Notes: generated by a model from the sequence alone, not told the origin. Counted from the stretch's first letter, positions 34,428 to 43,322 are shown. The stretch: 64,000 nt of DNA from JAJDXO01 sp965213765 (GCA_965213765.1 OZ243926.1:62001-126000), one strand, 5' to 3'. Numbers and translations are program-made.

Positions 34428-35228
34428 TTATGCGAGCAGGATGTCGGTCACTAATTTCACTCCCGGATAACCGAGGGTGAGCAACAGATAGGCCAACAGG
34501 ACCAGCCGGGCTGCCGAGCGTCCCCGGATGCCTGAGCGAAAGTGCAGAAACAGCAGAAGTCCGACGACGACGAATACACCGAGGGTGAGCACTGTCTTGT
34601 GGTCAAACGCGATCAACTGACCGGATGTTGAGTAGAGGGTAGCCATTCCCGTTGCCAAACCGGCTGCGAGAACCGCTTCGCCGGCCATCAGAAGCCGTAC
34701 CGTAAGGCGCTCGCTATCGGCAACCGATGGAAGCCGGCGTGACAAGCCGGTGGCCTGCCGGCGTTTAAGCGAGCGTTCCTGGAGCATCGCCGCAAGGGCA
34801 GCGATGGCTGCCAGGGTCACCAAACCGTAGGTCGCGACGGAAACCGCGATGTGGGTGCCGATCCACGCCAACGGGGCGCCGCCGACGAGCGGACGCGATG
34901 GCGCCTGACCCCAAATGGTCGCCAGCACGGCGAGAAGGATTAGGTAGGGCACCAACAGCGGCGTCAAACGCCACCCTTGTTGGGATACCAGGGCGACAAA
35001 TGCGTATATCACCAGACAGGTTACGACGGTCAGCCAAAGTGCCGTGGAGAGGCCGGTTTGCCATCCCTCGGCTTGGCGGACGTAGACCCAAAGGGCCGGC
35101 CCGACGATAGCCACCACCATCACGGTCCAATATACGCCGTCCCGCACAGGCGCCTTCCGGCGCGCCACGATGGCTGCCGGGATAAGCGCTAGAAGCGCCG
35201 AGAGGTTGAGAATGAAACTTGTCGACAT
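34428..35228 (-). CDS. CcsA/YpjD-like cytochrome c assembly family membrane protein
   Basis: A 266-aa protein with about eight membrane helices and the layout of the CcsA/YpjD family. The segment WGQAPSRPLVGG ... WIGTHIAVSVATYGLVTLAAIAAL matches the family core with a potential heme-ligand histidine, and another histidine follows in FDHKTVLTLG. The ATG at 35228 fits (MSTSFILNLSALLALIPA). It may handle heme or cytochrome c maturation; YpjD homologues are poorly characterised. Confidence 0.75.
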   Translation of the reverse strand: MSTSFILNLSALLALIPAAIVARRKAPVRDGVYWTVMVVAIVGPALWVYVRQAEGWQTGLSTALWLTVVTCLVIYAFVALVSQQGWRLTPLLVPYLILLAVLATIWGQAPSRPLVGGAPLAWIGTHIAVSVATYGLVTLAAIAALAAMLQERSLKRRQATGLSRRLPSVADSERLTVRLLMAGEAVLAAGLATGMATLYSTSGQLIAFDHKTVLTLGVFVVVGLLLFLHFRSGIRGRSAARLVLLAYLLLTLGYPGVKLVTDILLA

Positions 35229-35356
35229 TTCGGAGTTATGGCTCGAATCCTGGCTTGTATATGCCGGCAGAGACCTACGCCCTCGCCCGCTCCTTGGCAA
35301 GAGGCCCCGCGCATTCTACGTTGAAACAACACCCCTGACCATCGGACGGGACGACT

Positions 35357-36511
35357 TTGCCGAACCCACCTCACATCGCCGCGCTAATCGTCTCTGCCGG
35401 GCGCGGGCATCGTTTCGGCGGCAAGACGCCCAAGCAATATCTGCCGTTGGGGTCGAAATCCGTATTGGCGCGCAGCATCGAGGCGTTCCTAGGGCACCCG
35501 TCGGTAACCCAGGCTCGCGCCGTCATCCATCCGGATGATTTAGAGCTGTACGAGGCCGCGCTGAATCGGATCGACGTTCCGCCGCCGATCTTCGGCGGAT
35601 CCGAACGGCAGGATTCGGTGCGTCTCGGTCTGCAGGGGCTCGCCGAGGCACGGCCTGACGTGGTCTTAATTCACGACGCTGTCCGGCCCTTGGTGTCGGC
35701 CGGGCTGATCGATCGCGTCGTTGCCGCGGTTGGGCCCGGGGTCGCGGCCCTGCCGGCCTTGCCTGTGACCGACACGTTGAAACGCGCCGTTGATGGGACC
35801 GTTACCGAGACCATCGACCGATCCACGTTGTGGCGCGCACAGACGCCGCAAGGCTTTGTGTTCCGGGAGATTTTGTCGGCTCACGAAGCGGCTGCCGGCA
35901 ATGCGCTAACCGATGATGCCGCCGTGGCCGAGGCAGCCGGGTTGCGGGTCGAAGTGGTTGAAGGGGCTGAGGAAAACCTCAAAATCACCACGCCGGAGGA
36001 TCTGGAGAGAGTTCGCAACATGATTGACGTGGAACCAGCGACCCGGGTCGGAACCGGGTACGATGTGCACCGGTTCATGCAAGGGGACCGGGTGATTCTC
36101 TGTGGCATAGAAATCCCGCACAGCGCGGCATTGGAGGGTCATTCCGATGCGGATGTCGGGTTGCATGCCTTGACCGATGCCCTTCTGGGCGCCGCCGGCT
36201 TTGGCGACATCGGCACGATTTTTCCGCCGTCGGATGAACAGTGGCGTGACGCGCCTTCTCACATTTTCCTCTCTCACGCGGCCGGCATGATCGCTGAACG
36301 GGGAGGATCGGTGGTAAATGCCGACATCACGATCGTTTGCGAGAAGCCGAGGATCGGTCCTTACCGCGAGCAAATGCGTGCACGGGTGGCCGAAATTCTG
36401 AACGTCGACGCGAGCGCCGTGAACATCAAGGGGACGACAACCGAGCGGCTCGGGTTTACCGGGCGCGAAGAGGGCATTGCGGCCCAAGCAGTGGCCACGA
36501 TTAAATTGTGA
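35357..36511 (+). CDS. ispDF: Bifunctional IspD/IspF enzyme of the MEP isoprenoid pathway
   Basis: A 384-aa fusion. Residues 1 to about 225 are IspD (ALIVSAGRGHRFGGKTPKQY, IHDAVRPLVS, QTPQGFVFREIL), making CDP-methylerythritol. Residues from about 230 are IspF (GTGYDVHRF with zinc ligands, GHSDADVGLHALTDALLGA, TTTERLGFTGREEGIAAQA), closing the 2,4-cyclodiphosphate. The fusion is typical of alphaproteobacteria. A TTG start at 35357 is used; no better upstream start was seen. Confidence 0.95.
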   Translation: MPNPPHIAALIVSAGRGHRFGGKTPKQYLPLGSKSVLARSIEAFLGHPSVTQARAVIHPDDLELYEAALNRIDVPPPIFGGSERQDSVRLGLQGLAEARPDVVLIHDAVRPLVSAGLIDRVVAAVGPGVAALPALPVTDTLKRAVDGTVTETIDRSTLWRAQTPQGFVFREILSAHEAAAGNALTDDAAVAEAAGLRVEVVEGAEENLKITTPEDLERVRNMIDVEPATRVGTGYDVHRFMQGDRVILCGIEIPHSAALEGHSDADVGLHALTDALLGAAGFGDIGTIFPPSDEQWRDAPSHIFLSHAAGMIAERGGSVVNADITIVCEKPRIGPYREQMRARVAEILNVDASAVNIKGTTTERLGFTGREEGIAAQAVATIKL

Positions 36512-36523
36512 CAGATCAATTAG

Positions 36524-36838
36524 TTACGATGTTTCTTCGACAATCCAGTTAAGAAATTTCCCGGTCCCCCGCCCAATAGCGATCTCGATGGCGCAGGGAG
36601 TGTCGTAGGAATGAAGCTGTTCGATCCTTGAGATCACGTCGTCGACCCGTTCGCTCTGTGTTTTAACGATCATCGCCACCTCCGGTTCCTGTTGAACCGC
36701 GCCCTCCCATCGGTAGATGGATGTCATTTCACCCAGAATATTGGCGCACGCCGCCAAACGCTCCTCGACCAGAGCAGTTCCGATCTTCTCCGCTTCATCG
36801 TGACTGGCGGCGGTCATATAGATCAGCGAAACAGTCAT
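36524..36838 (-). CDS. cutA: Divalent-cation tolerance protein CutA
   Basis: A 104-aa trimeric CutA1 protein: LVEERLAACANIL, SIYRWEGAVQQEPEVAMIVKT and the C-terminal NWIVEE. It is convergent with ispDF, 12 bp apart. The family is linked to copper tolerance but its biochemical role is not firm. Confidence 0.92.
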   Translation of the reverse strand: MTVSLIYMTAASHDEAEKIGTALVEERLAACANILGEMTSIYRWEGAVQQEPEVAMIVKTQSERVDDVISRIEQLHSYDTPCAIEIAIGRGTGKFLNWIVEETS

Positions 36839-36913
36839 TTCCGGGCCCTCCTTGGAACCGAAGTCAATCTAATCTAGGATGGGCCGTTCGTCATGGTCCG
36901 GGGAGGAACCGCC

Positions 36914-37186
36914 ATGGAACTCCATGCCCGAAACGGGCGTGAACAAATGGTTGGCGCGTCCGGCGTGCGGCCGAGTGCGGCGCAGCGGCGCTGGCTTGAG
37001 CGTGGGGTCGATCAGCCGGGGGGCAAGCTGCCCCTGTTCGATTCCGAGGGACAGAAGGTTTCTCAGCGGACGGTGGCAAGCTGCATCAAGCAGGGCTGGG
37101 CCGAACCGTGGTTCGACAATCCGCTCAAAAGGGATTGGATAGTCTGCAAATTGACCGAAGAGGGCCGCCGGGCCGTGAGCCGCTGA
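36914..37186 (+). CDS. Hypothetical protein, winged-helix-like (90 aa)
   Basis: A small soluble protein with the sequence GGKLPLFDSEGQKVSQRTVA, then SCIKQGWAEPWFDNPLKRDW and VCKLTEEGRRAV. The pattern (first helix, RTVASCIKQGW recognition-like helix, beta hairpin ending in LTEEGRRA) resembles a MarR-like winged helix, but this is only an impression. GGGGAGG lies seven bases before ATG 36914, supporting that start over GTG 36893. It is divergent from cutA. Confidence 0.65.
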   Translation: MELHARNGREQMVGASGVRPSAAQRRWLERGVDQPGGKLPLFDSEGQKVSQRTVASCIKQGWAEPWFDNPLKRDWIVCKLTEEGRRAVSR

Positions 37187-37449
37187 TCGGAGCCATTTTT
37201 CCGTCCGCGAACCCGCTCGAATCAATGTATCCCGTCTCGATGGCGCCGACCGACGCCTCGAAACCGGTGCGCGCTTCGTCATAGGCCCCGCGATTTTCGC
37301 GGATTTCTGAAATGACTTCAGCCGGCGGCGGTTCACCGTGCTCACCCACGCCGATATTCAACGCCGCTTCCATACATGGGGCGGCTGGCCATGGACACAG
37401 GCCGGCGCGCTGACTAACGTGCGGGCTCCATTGCGGAGGAACCTGCTGA
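37187..37449. other. Short stretch before queF with one unassigned minus-strand frame
   Basis: On the minus strand an 82-codon frame starting at ATG 37373 (MEAALNIGVGEHGEPPPAEV) has GC-rich third positions through about 37190, like real genes here, but it runs 62 bp into the 3' end of the plus-strand gene before stopping at 37125. It may be a gene relic. GCGGAGGAA at 37431-37440 is the queF ribosome-binding site. Confidence 0.3.
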
Positions 37450-37914
37450 ATGTCAGGGGAAAAATATACCGAGCTCGACCAGCTGGGCCGCCATGCAGCG
37501 CCGCCCGAATCGCCGGAGGCGGCGGTGTTGGAAAAAGTTCCCAACCCCCATCCGGGGAACGCCTATGTCGTTCGGTTCACCTGCCCCGAGTTCACGTCCG
37601 TCTGTCCGGTGACGGGCCAGCCCGATTTCGCGCATCTGGTGATCGATTACGTGCCTGGGCCGTCACTGGTGGAAAGCAAGTCGCTGAAGCTCTACCTGGG
37701 CTCGTTCCGCAATCACGCCGCCTTCCACGAGGATTGCACCGTTGGCATCGCCAAGCGGCTGCAGGCCGAAATCGAACCGCAATGGCTGCGGATCGGCGGC
37801 TATTGGTATCCCCGGGGCGGAATTCCGATCGACGTGTTTTATCAACTCGGGGAACTGCCCGAGGACGTTTGGCTGCCGGACCAGGGGGTCGCGCCCTATC
37901 GGGGACGCGGCTAA
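37450..37914 (+). CDS. queF: NADPH-dependent 7-cyano-7-deazaguanine reductase QueF (type I)
   Basis: A 154-aa single-domain QueF. The catalytic cysteine and aspartate are in EFTSVCPVTGQPDFAHL, and the QueF signature in ESKSLKLYLGSFRNHAAFHE. It reduces the nitrile preQ0 to preQ1 in queuosine synthesis. No preQ1 riboswitch was recognised upstream. Confidence 0.95.
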   Translation: MSGEKYTELDQLGRHAAPPESPEAAVLEKVPNPHPGNAYVVRFTCPEFTSVCPVTGQPDFAHLVIDYVPGPSLVESKSLKLYLGSFRNHAAFHEDCTVGIAKRLQAEIEPQWLRIGGYWYPRGGIPIDVFYQLGELPEDVWLPDQGVAPYRGRG

Positions 37915-37925
37915 TTCGGCGAAGC

Positions 37926-38261
37926 TCAGGCGTCGAGGATGATCTCGCCGTCGCGCACACTTACCGAAAGCTTGACCAGGCTTTGACCCTCGGCCGGACC
38001 GCCGACACAGCGGCCATCGTCTATGGCGAACAAGGCACCATGTTTGCCGCAACGGATCAGCGTATTGTTACCGTTGAAAAATTGCCCGGGCACCTGGTCG
38101 ATGAAATCCTGGGCGTGCGGGCACCAGTTCAAATAGGCGAACACCTCGCCATCTTTGTGGACGACGAAGATGTTTCGTTGTTTGTCGTCGACGCGGGCGA
38201 CCAGGGCCTTCGCGGCACCCTCTTCCAGTTCGTCCAGCCGCATCAGCGTTTGTTCAGCCAT
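37926..38261 (-). CDS. Rieske [2Fe-2S] ferredoxin-like protein
   Basis: A 111-aa soluble Rieske domain. Cluster ligands are C-x-H in NWCPHAQDF and C-x2-H in IRCGKHGALF. It resembles small Rieske ferredoxins that feed electrons to oxygenases or serve unknown redox roles. ATG 38261 is preferred; an in-frame start at 38312 exists. An upstream open frame ends with an eight-base overlap with this ATG (ATGGCTGA), which would allow coupling. It converges with queF, 11 bp apart. Confidence 0.85.
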   Translation of the reverse strand: MAEQTLMRLDELEEGAAKALVARVDDKQRNIFVVHKDGEVFAYLNWCPHAQDFIDQVPGQFFNGNNTLIRCGKHGALFAIDDGRCVGGPAEGQSLVKLSVSVRDGEIILDA

Positions 38262-38778
38262 CGAGCGTTCCCGGATTATGAATTTGATTCCGGCACCCGT
38301 TTGCCGTTCCACCGGTCAAATTGCAACCGAATTTGGCGATAGAAACCGTGGCGGCCCGCATATGATCCAGCAAGTGATTGATGGTGGAGGTTTCCATGCG
38401 GACGTTTCGGGCGGCCAAGAGGATTTCGTTGATTGCCGCCCTTTGAGCCCTGTCATTCTTTCTGCGGTCCGGCGGCGTCTTTGCACAATCGCCATATGAG
38501 CCTCGGCAGAATCCCGCCAAACAGGCGGCGATCGTATTAGAGGACGGGAAAACACATGTCCCGACCTGGACCCGGGACACGGTGGGTCGAATGTCCATCA
38601 GCGTCGATCGGCGCGAGATACTCACCGCCTAGGATCGTGGCTTTCGTGATCCCTTCGACGGGGTTGAACGGCTCAACACGGAAGATGATATCTTCCGGCG
38701 ATGGTCGTGAACGTGACCTGATCGGTCCCGGCTCGCAATTGAATTCGGGGCCCCGCCACCGGCGAGGCCCCGTCAATA
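38262..38778. other. 517-bp stretch with unassigned minus-strand frames
   Basis: Two overlapping minus-strand frames are open: 38254-38625 (123 codons, ending AINEILLAARNVRMETST... with fairly coding-like codon use, then overlapping the Rieske start) and 38537-38776 (79 codons, with FRVEPFNPVEGITKATILGG). Neither matches a family I know, and a promoter or RBS could not be fixed. They may be a small upstream partner of the Rieske gene or decayed DNA. Confidence 0.3.
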
Positions 38779-38856
38779 TTGGTCGGGGAGACAGGATTTG
38801 AACCTGCGACCTTTCGACCCCCAGTCGAATGCGCTACCAGGCTGCGCCACTCCCCG
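38779..38856 (-). tRNA. tRNA-Pro(GGG), apparently with an eight-base anticodon loop
   Basis: The minus strand folds as a tRNA with encoded CCA: acceptor CGGGGAG/CTCCCCG, D-arm GCGC...GCGC, T-arm GCAGG TTCAAAT CCTGT, variable loop AGGTC. The anticodon arm reads TTCGA-CTGGGGGG-TCGAA: the loop has eight bases because there are six G's, whereas proteobacterial tRNA-Pro(GGG) genes have seven. Total length is 78 rather than 77. This resembles the sufB2 +1 frameshift suppressor tRNA of Salmonella. A homopolymer sequencing error is possible. Confidence 0.9.
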
Positions 38857-38923
38857 ATAGGTCCCTTGAAGGGGCGCGAACTATACTCAGACGCTTGCCC
38901 AAGGGCAATGCGCCGGTGCCGAA

Positions 38924-39319
38924 TTAAACGAGTTTCTTGATGTCTTCGAGTTCGGCGAGGATTTGCTGTAACGCCGCTTTTTCACTATCGCCGAGGCCGC
39001 CATCGGCAGCCTGTGGCGACGCCGTTTCGGCGCCATTGGCGCCCCGGCCTGATTCCTGATTCAGCAGCTTCTGCACACCCTTGATGGTGTAGCCGTCGTC
39101 ATAGAGCAGTCCGCGGATACGCCTCAGAAGGTCGATATCCTCGGGCCGATAATAGCGCCTGCCCCCGCCCCGCTTCATTGGTCTGATCTGCGAAAATTTT
39201 CCTTCCCAGAATCGGAGAACGTGCTGCGGTAAATCAAGCTCGGCTGCCACCTCGCTGATCGTCCTGAAGGCACTTGCGGATTTGTTGGACCGCCGCGCGG
39301 GCGGCGCTTCTGCCGACAA
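38924..39319 (-). CDS. MerR-family transcriptional regulator
   Basis: A 131-aa protein with an N-terminal MerR-type winged HTH (AFRTISEVAAELDLPQHVLRFWE ... MKRGGGRRYYRPEDIDLLRRIR) and a short C-terminal tail with a final helix (LQQILAELEDIKKLV). It lacks an effector domain, like the MerR protein found beside ihfA in many alphaproteobacteria. TTG start at 39319 with AAGGG eight bases upstream. It follows ihfA by 11 bp. Confidence 0.9.
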   Translation of the reverse strand: MSAEAPPARRSNKSASAFRTISEVAAELDLPQHVLRFWEGKFSQIRPMKRGGGRRYYRPEDIDLLRRIRGLLYDDGYTIKGVQKLLNQESGRGANGAETASPQAADGGLGDSEKAALQQILAELEDIKKLV

Positions 39320-39330
39320 CGGTTCGGCCC

Positions 39331-39642
39331 TTAATCGAGTTCGTCGGGTCCGGCGCCGCCGATGCGGGCTTTCAACACCTGGGACGGACGGAATACAAGC
39401 ACCCGGCGCGGCAGGATCGGGACCTCCTCACCGGTCTTTGGGTTGCGGCCAATGCGCTGACCCTTGTTGCGGATCGTGAAGCTGCCGAACGACGAAATCT
39501 TCACCGAATCGCCATTGGCAAGGGTTTCTGAAATTTTCGCTAGAACCAATTCAAGAAGATCCGCCGATTCATTCCGCGACAGACCGACTTCTTGGTAGAC
39601 CGCCTCGCTCAACTGCTGACGGGTAATCGTCTCTCCAGCCAT
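39331..39642 (-). CDS. ihfA: Integration host factor subunit alpha
   Basis: A 103-aa HU/IHF-family DNA-bending protein: the N-terminal dimer helices, the beta-arm consensus GSFTIRNKGQRIGRNPKTGEE with the intercalating proline in GRNPKTGEEV, and FRPSQVLK at the end. The IHF-alpha order next to fabH and merR is typical. It would form a heterodimer with IhfB encoded elsewhere. Confidence 0.93.
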   Translation of the reverse strand: MAGETITRQQLSEAVYQEVGLSRNESADLLELVLAKISETLANGDSVKISSFGSFTIRNKGQRIGRNPKTGEEVPILPRRVLVFRPSQVLKARIGGAGPDELD

Positions 39643-39758
39643 CAGGCTATCCTTTGACCATCCCCTACAGTCAACCTAGACCGGCCCGATTATGCCGTCA
39701 ATATCAGAGGGATGGCGGAAACGGCTAATGTGTGAAACAAGTGGCGGCTGTCACTATT

Positions 39759-40736
39759 TTACCATCGAACCAGAGCCGCTCCCCAGGTCAGCCCGCCGCC
39801 CATCGCCTCCATCAGGATGAGATCGCCCTTCTTGATCCGGCCATCGCGGCGGGCGGCATCAAGCGCCAAGGGGATGGAGGCCGCCGAGGTATTGGCGTGA
39901 TCGTGCACCGTCAGCACTACCTTGTCGGTTTCCATGCCCAATTTCTTCGTGGTCGAATCGATGATCCGCTTATTGGCCTGATGGGGTACGAGCCAATCGA
40001 TTGCCGACGATTCCAGGCCGTTCTCGTCCAATGCCTCGGTCACAACATTCGCCAGATTGGTCACCGCGTGCCTGAAGACTTCCTTCCCCTGCATGCGGAT
40101 GAAGCCGGACCGACCGGTGGTCGATGGGCCGCCGTCGCAATAAAGCAGTTCCGCAAGGCGGCCGTCGGAGTGGAGATGGGTAGACAGAATGCCGCTTTCC
40201 GTGCCGAGACCGTTCTCCAGTTCCACACCTTTCATCACCACCGCGCCGGCGCCGTCACCGAACAGCACACAGGTCGCCCGGTCATCCCAGTCGAGCAGGC
40301 GGGAGAGTGTGTCCGCACCGATCACCAGGGCGGTTTTGGATTGGCCCGATTTGATTAGTCCGTCGGCCACGGACATGCCGTAAATGAACCCGGAGCACAC
40401 AGCCTGAACATCGAACGCGGCGCCGCCGTTCAGTTCGAGTTTGGCCTGTACCTGGACCGCGGTCGCGGGAAATGTCCGGTCGGGGGTGGTGGTCCCAACT
40501 ATTATCAAATCCACCTCGGCGGCATCCATGCCCGCGTCGTCCAGGGCCCGCTTGGCCGCCTCGTAGGCCAAATCCGAGGTGTGTTCGTTTTCCGCCGCAA
40601 CGCGGCGCTGGCGTATACCGGTCCGGGTGGCGATCCACTCGTCGGAGGTGTCGATCCGTTCGGACAACTCGTCATTGGTAACGATCTTTTCCGGAAGGTA
40701 TGAGCCGCTGCCCAACAACCGTGAATGAATACTCAT
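39759..40736 (-). CDS. fabH: 3-oxoacyl-ACP synthase III
   Basis: A 325-aa initiating ketoacyl-ACP synthase. Catalytic Cys in VQAVCSGFIYGM, His in VPHQANKRIID, Asn in HDHANTSAASIP; it starts SRLLGSGSYLPEKIVTNDEL. It condenses acetyl-CoA with malonyl-ACP. It overlaps the plsX stop by four bases (40733-40736). Confidence 0.95.
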   Translation of the reverse strand: MSIHSRLLGSGSYLPEKIVTNDELSERIDTSDEWIATRTGIRQRRVAAENEHTSDLAYEAAKRALDDAGMDAAEVDLIIVGTTTPDRTFPATAVQVQAKLELNGGAAFDVQAVCSGFIYGMSVADGLIKSGQSKTALVIGADTLSRLLDWDDRATCVLFGDGAGAVVMKGVELENGLGTESGILSTHLHSDGRLAELLYCDGGPSTTGRSGFIRMQGKEVFRHAVTNLANVVTEALDENGLESSAIDWLVPHQANKRIIDSTTKKLGMETDKVVLTVHDHANTSAASIPLALDAARRDGRIKKGDLILMEAMGGGLTWGAALVRW

Positions 40737-41782
40737 TGGACCGCCGCCTTCTCCAAGGTTGCTTCTGACGCGATCAATTCTTCCAGATCCTCGCGTATGC
40801 GCTCGTTGAATTCCCGGCGCACCAAATTGACGGCCGCCACGATGGCATTGGCAAACCCCACGCCGTCGGTGCCGCCGTGGCTCTTTATACAGATTCCGTT
40901 AAGGCCCACCAGCATGGCACCGTTATACTGGCGGGGATCAAACCGGTCCCGCATGGTTTGAAGGGCGGGCCGCGCGATCAAGGCGCCGAGCCGCGTGCGG
41001 AGCGAACTTAGAAGTGATTCCTTCAGGTAGTGACCGAACAGCCGGACAGCCCCCTCGGCCGTTTTGAGCGCGATGTTGCCCGTGAACCCGTCGGTTACGA
41101 TGACGTCCACCGTGCCGGCGCTCAGGTCGTCGCCTTCCACGAATCCGTGAAATTTAATCGGTAGCGGTGATTCGGCCAGGATCGCCGCCGCTTTCTTGAC
41201 GTGCTCATTGCCTTTGAGTCCCTCAACCCCGACGTTGAGAATGCCGATGGACGGCTGCTCGAGGCCCAGTTCGTTTCTGGCAAATACTTCACCCATGACC
41301 GCGAATTGAACGAGGCTGTCCGCGTCGCACTCGATATTTGCGCCGAGGTCGAGCATCACGGTCTGTCCGCGGAGCGTCGGAAATGCGCTCGCGATGGCCG
41401 GCCGCGCAATGCCGGGGAGCGTCCTCAGTACGATGGTCGCCATTGCCATTAGTGCGCCCGTATTTCCCGCGGAAACGACGGCATGGGCCTCACCGGCGTC
41501 GACCGCGTCGATGGCCAACCTCATGCTCGAGTTTTTTCCCGTCCGCAAGGCGGTGGTTGGTTTGTCGTCCATACTGACCGCATCGGTCGTGTGGCGGATG
41601 GTGCAGGCGCGAGCCGTCTCCGTGTCCGCTTCAATGAGCGGCCTTAGCTGCGTTTCATCACCGAAGACGAGAAATTCAACGTCGGGCATCCGCCGGCGGG
41701 CCAGCGACAGGCCTTCGACGATCATGCCCGGAGCATTGTCCCCTCCCATGCCGTCGACAGCGACATTGATGGCGTCAGGCAC
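40733..41782 (-). CDS. plsX: Phosphate acyltransferase PlsX
   Basis: A 349-aa enzyme making acyl-phosphate from acyl-ACP for phospholipid synthesis: NVAVDGMGGDNAPG at the start, SAGNTGALMA, LDLGANIECDAD and DGFTGNIALKT. A GTG codon at 41782 is the start. The rpmF-plsX-fabH order is conserved in bacteria. Confidence 0.95.
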   Translation of the reverse strand: MPDAINVAVDGMGGDNAPGMIVEGLSLARRRMPDVEFLVFGDETQLRPLIEADTETARACTIRHTTDAVSMDDKPTTALRTGKNSSMRLAIDAVDAGEAHAVVSAGNTGALMAMATIVLRTLPGIARPAIASAFPTLRGQTVMLDLGANIECDADSLVQFAVMGEVFARNELGLEQPSIGILNVGVEGLKGNEHVKKAAAILAESPLPIKFHGFVEGDDLSAGTVDVIVTDGFTGNIALKTAEGAVRLFGHYLKESLLSSLRTRLGALIARPALQTMRDRFDPRQYNGAMLVGLNGICIKSHGGTDGVGFANAIVAAVNLVRREFNERIREDLEELIASEATLEKAAVQ

Positions 41783-41809
41783 GGAGGGCCTCCGGCGGCA
41801 TGACCGGAG

Positions 41810-41995
41810 CTACGCTACGGAATCGATATCGACGACTTCGCGTCCATCGTAGTAGCCGCAGGATGAGCACACGTGATGCGGCCGCTTCAGTTCGCCGCAA
41901 TTGGGGCACTCGCCCCGGGCTTGCGAAGTCAGCCGATCGTGGGCGCGTCGCATGTTTCTGCGCGACTGGGACACCTTCTTTTTCGGAACCGCCAT
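41810..41995 (-). CDS. rpmF: 50S ribosomal protein L32
   Basis: A 61-aa protein: MAVPKKKVSQSRRNMRRAHD, then a zinc ribbon CPNCGELKRPHHVCSSCGYY with four cysteines, so it is the zinc-containing form. It lies 27 bp before plsX on the same strand. Confidence 0.96.
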   Translation of the reverse strand: MAVPKKKVSQSRRNMRRAHDRLTSQARGECPNCGELKRPHHVCSSCGYYDGREVVDIDSVA

Positions 41996-42124
41996 GCTTA
42001 CGACTCTCGTGATGCAATTCTTGGATCAATTGATCTTTCCGATCAGGAGCGCGCTTCATATACAAAATCACCGCCCGGGGCAAGCGGCATGATCGCCCAT
42101 TGTAGCCGCAAAAACCGCCCAATG

Positions 42125-42682
42125 TCAGCTTTTGCGGTCGAGCATGTTTTTGAGCGCGGCAAACGGCTTGGTGGCGACGGATTCCGCCGGTTCGGCGCCC
42201 GCCGAAGAGGTATAGCCGTCGAACTCGGCGTCGGGCGCCCTGGGGAACGGGTTTATCTCCAGCCCCAGCCGCTCCGCGGCGACTTCGCCGATGTCAATGA
42301 TCCCGTCAACGATCGGCTCGTCGGGGTCGTCTTCGTCCCATCCTACGTCCAATTCCGCCTGTTCTTCAGCGGCAGCCCCGGTCGAAAATGTGCAATGAAA
42401 CCGGTGGCTTATGGAGTCGTGGACTGGCTCCAAGGTCACCACGCAGGGCTGTTCGACTTCGGCCTCAATCCGGCCTTCCACGTGGACTTGCACGTTCCCG
42501 GCCACCGGCTTCAACACAAACTCTGCTGAAAATCGCACCAACTCGTTTAGATCGAAGCGGCGGGCCAGCGCTGCCTGCTCGTCGCTGTCGGGGGCGATCC
42601 GAAACCGGTTGTCGCCGGCCTCCAATGACGTCACCTGGATAGGCCGTGAAAACTCGACGACGGGCTTTTCTTCAGTCGTCAC
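42125..42682 (-). CDS. YceD/DUF177 family protein
   Basis: A 185-aa acidic protein found ahead of rpmF in most bacteria; in E. coli and plants the family is tied to 23S rRNA processing. Segments are LVRFSAEFVLKPVAGNVQVHV, a Cys in EVEQPCVVTLEPV, and the acidic DVGWDEDDPDEPIVDG with DIGEVAAERLGLEINPFPR, which is the family signature. The GTG at 42682 overlaps the stop of the upstream gene (GTGA), better than the long in-frame extension. Confidence 0.85.
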   Translation of the reverse strand: MTTEEKPVVEFSRPIQVTSLEAGDNRFRIAPDSDEQAALARRFDLNELVRFSAEFVLKPVAGNVQVHVEGRIEAEVEQPCVVTLEPVHDSISHRFHCTFSTGAAAEEQAELDVGWDEDDPDEPIVDGIIDIGEVAAERLGLEINPFPRAPDAEFDGYTSSAGAEPAESVATKPFAALKNMLDRKS

Positions 42683-43230
42683 CGCCGCGAGTTCTCCGAA
42701 TCGGCGGGCGAGAACGTCAGTTCGCCTGCATAAAGGTCGTCGAGCGGCCATTCCTCGGATCGGGCAATCTCGGCGTGCACGTACGCGGCCATCGCTTCGG
42801 CAAGGGCAGGTTGCACGTCCTCGCCGCGGTAAAGGTTTCTTTTCAACGCCGCGGCCATCCGGGCTTGGTCGCCGCGGGCTTCGTCGTAGGCCGCAACCCG
42901 CCCGTAGAACAGGGTTGCAAGTTCCTTGACCTTTTTGCCGACACGCAGGTCGCTGACCCCCATCTCGCGAAGATTTCCGTCCATATCGGCGAACATGAGG
43001 TCGAATAGCCTCTGGCTCAGCCGCGCGCCTTGCTTGGCACCCGCGCGCAGGCGCCGCAGGACAATGAAAGCGAGCAGCGAAATCATGTCGAATCGTCCCT
43101 CAACGGTATCCGGAACGCCATACTCGACGTAGAAAACCGGGTTGCGGGCATGGGTGACGACGGCGCCGTAAAGCTTGTGGACGGCATCCTTCTCCTTGGC
43201 GCGCGTTGTGAAGAGGTTGAGAATTCCCAT
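42679..43230 (-). CDS. Ubiquinol-cytochrome c chaperone family (CBP3-like) protein
   Basis: A 183-aa protein of the UQCC/CBP3 family: KLYGAVVTHARNPVFYVEYGVPDTVEGRFDM near the start and RLFDLMFADMDGNLREMGVSDLRVGKKVKEL in the middle. In mitochondria CBP3 assists cytochrome b assembly; the bacterial role is presumed similar. It is divergent from bamE and coupled to the DUF177 gene downstream. Confidence 0.88.
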   Translation of the reverse strand: MGILNLFTTRAKEKDAVHKLYGAVVTHARNPVFYVEYGVPDTVEGRFDMISLLAFIVLRRLRAGAKQGARLSQRLFDLMFADMDGNLREMGVSDLRVGKKVKELATLFYGRVAAYDEARGDQARMAAALKRNLYRGEDVQPALAEAMAAYVHAEIARSEEWPLDDLYAGELTFSPADSENSRR

Positions 43231-43322
43231 TGAATGACTGGGGGCCTTTGGTTTACACGATGTATCCGAGGATGTTCGCCTTCTTCAGGCGCGTCCAGGG
43301 ACGTAGTCTTCCAAATACGCTT

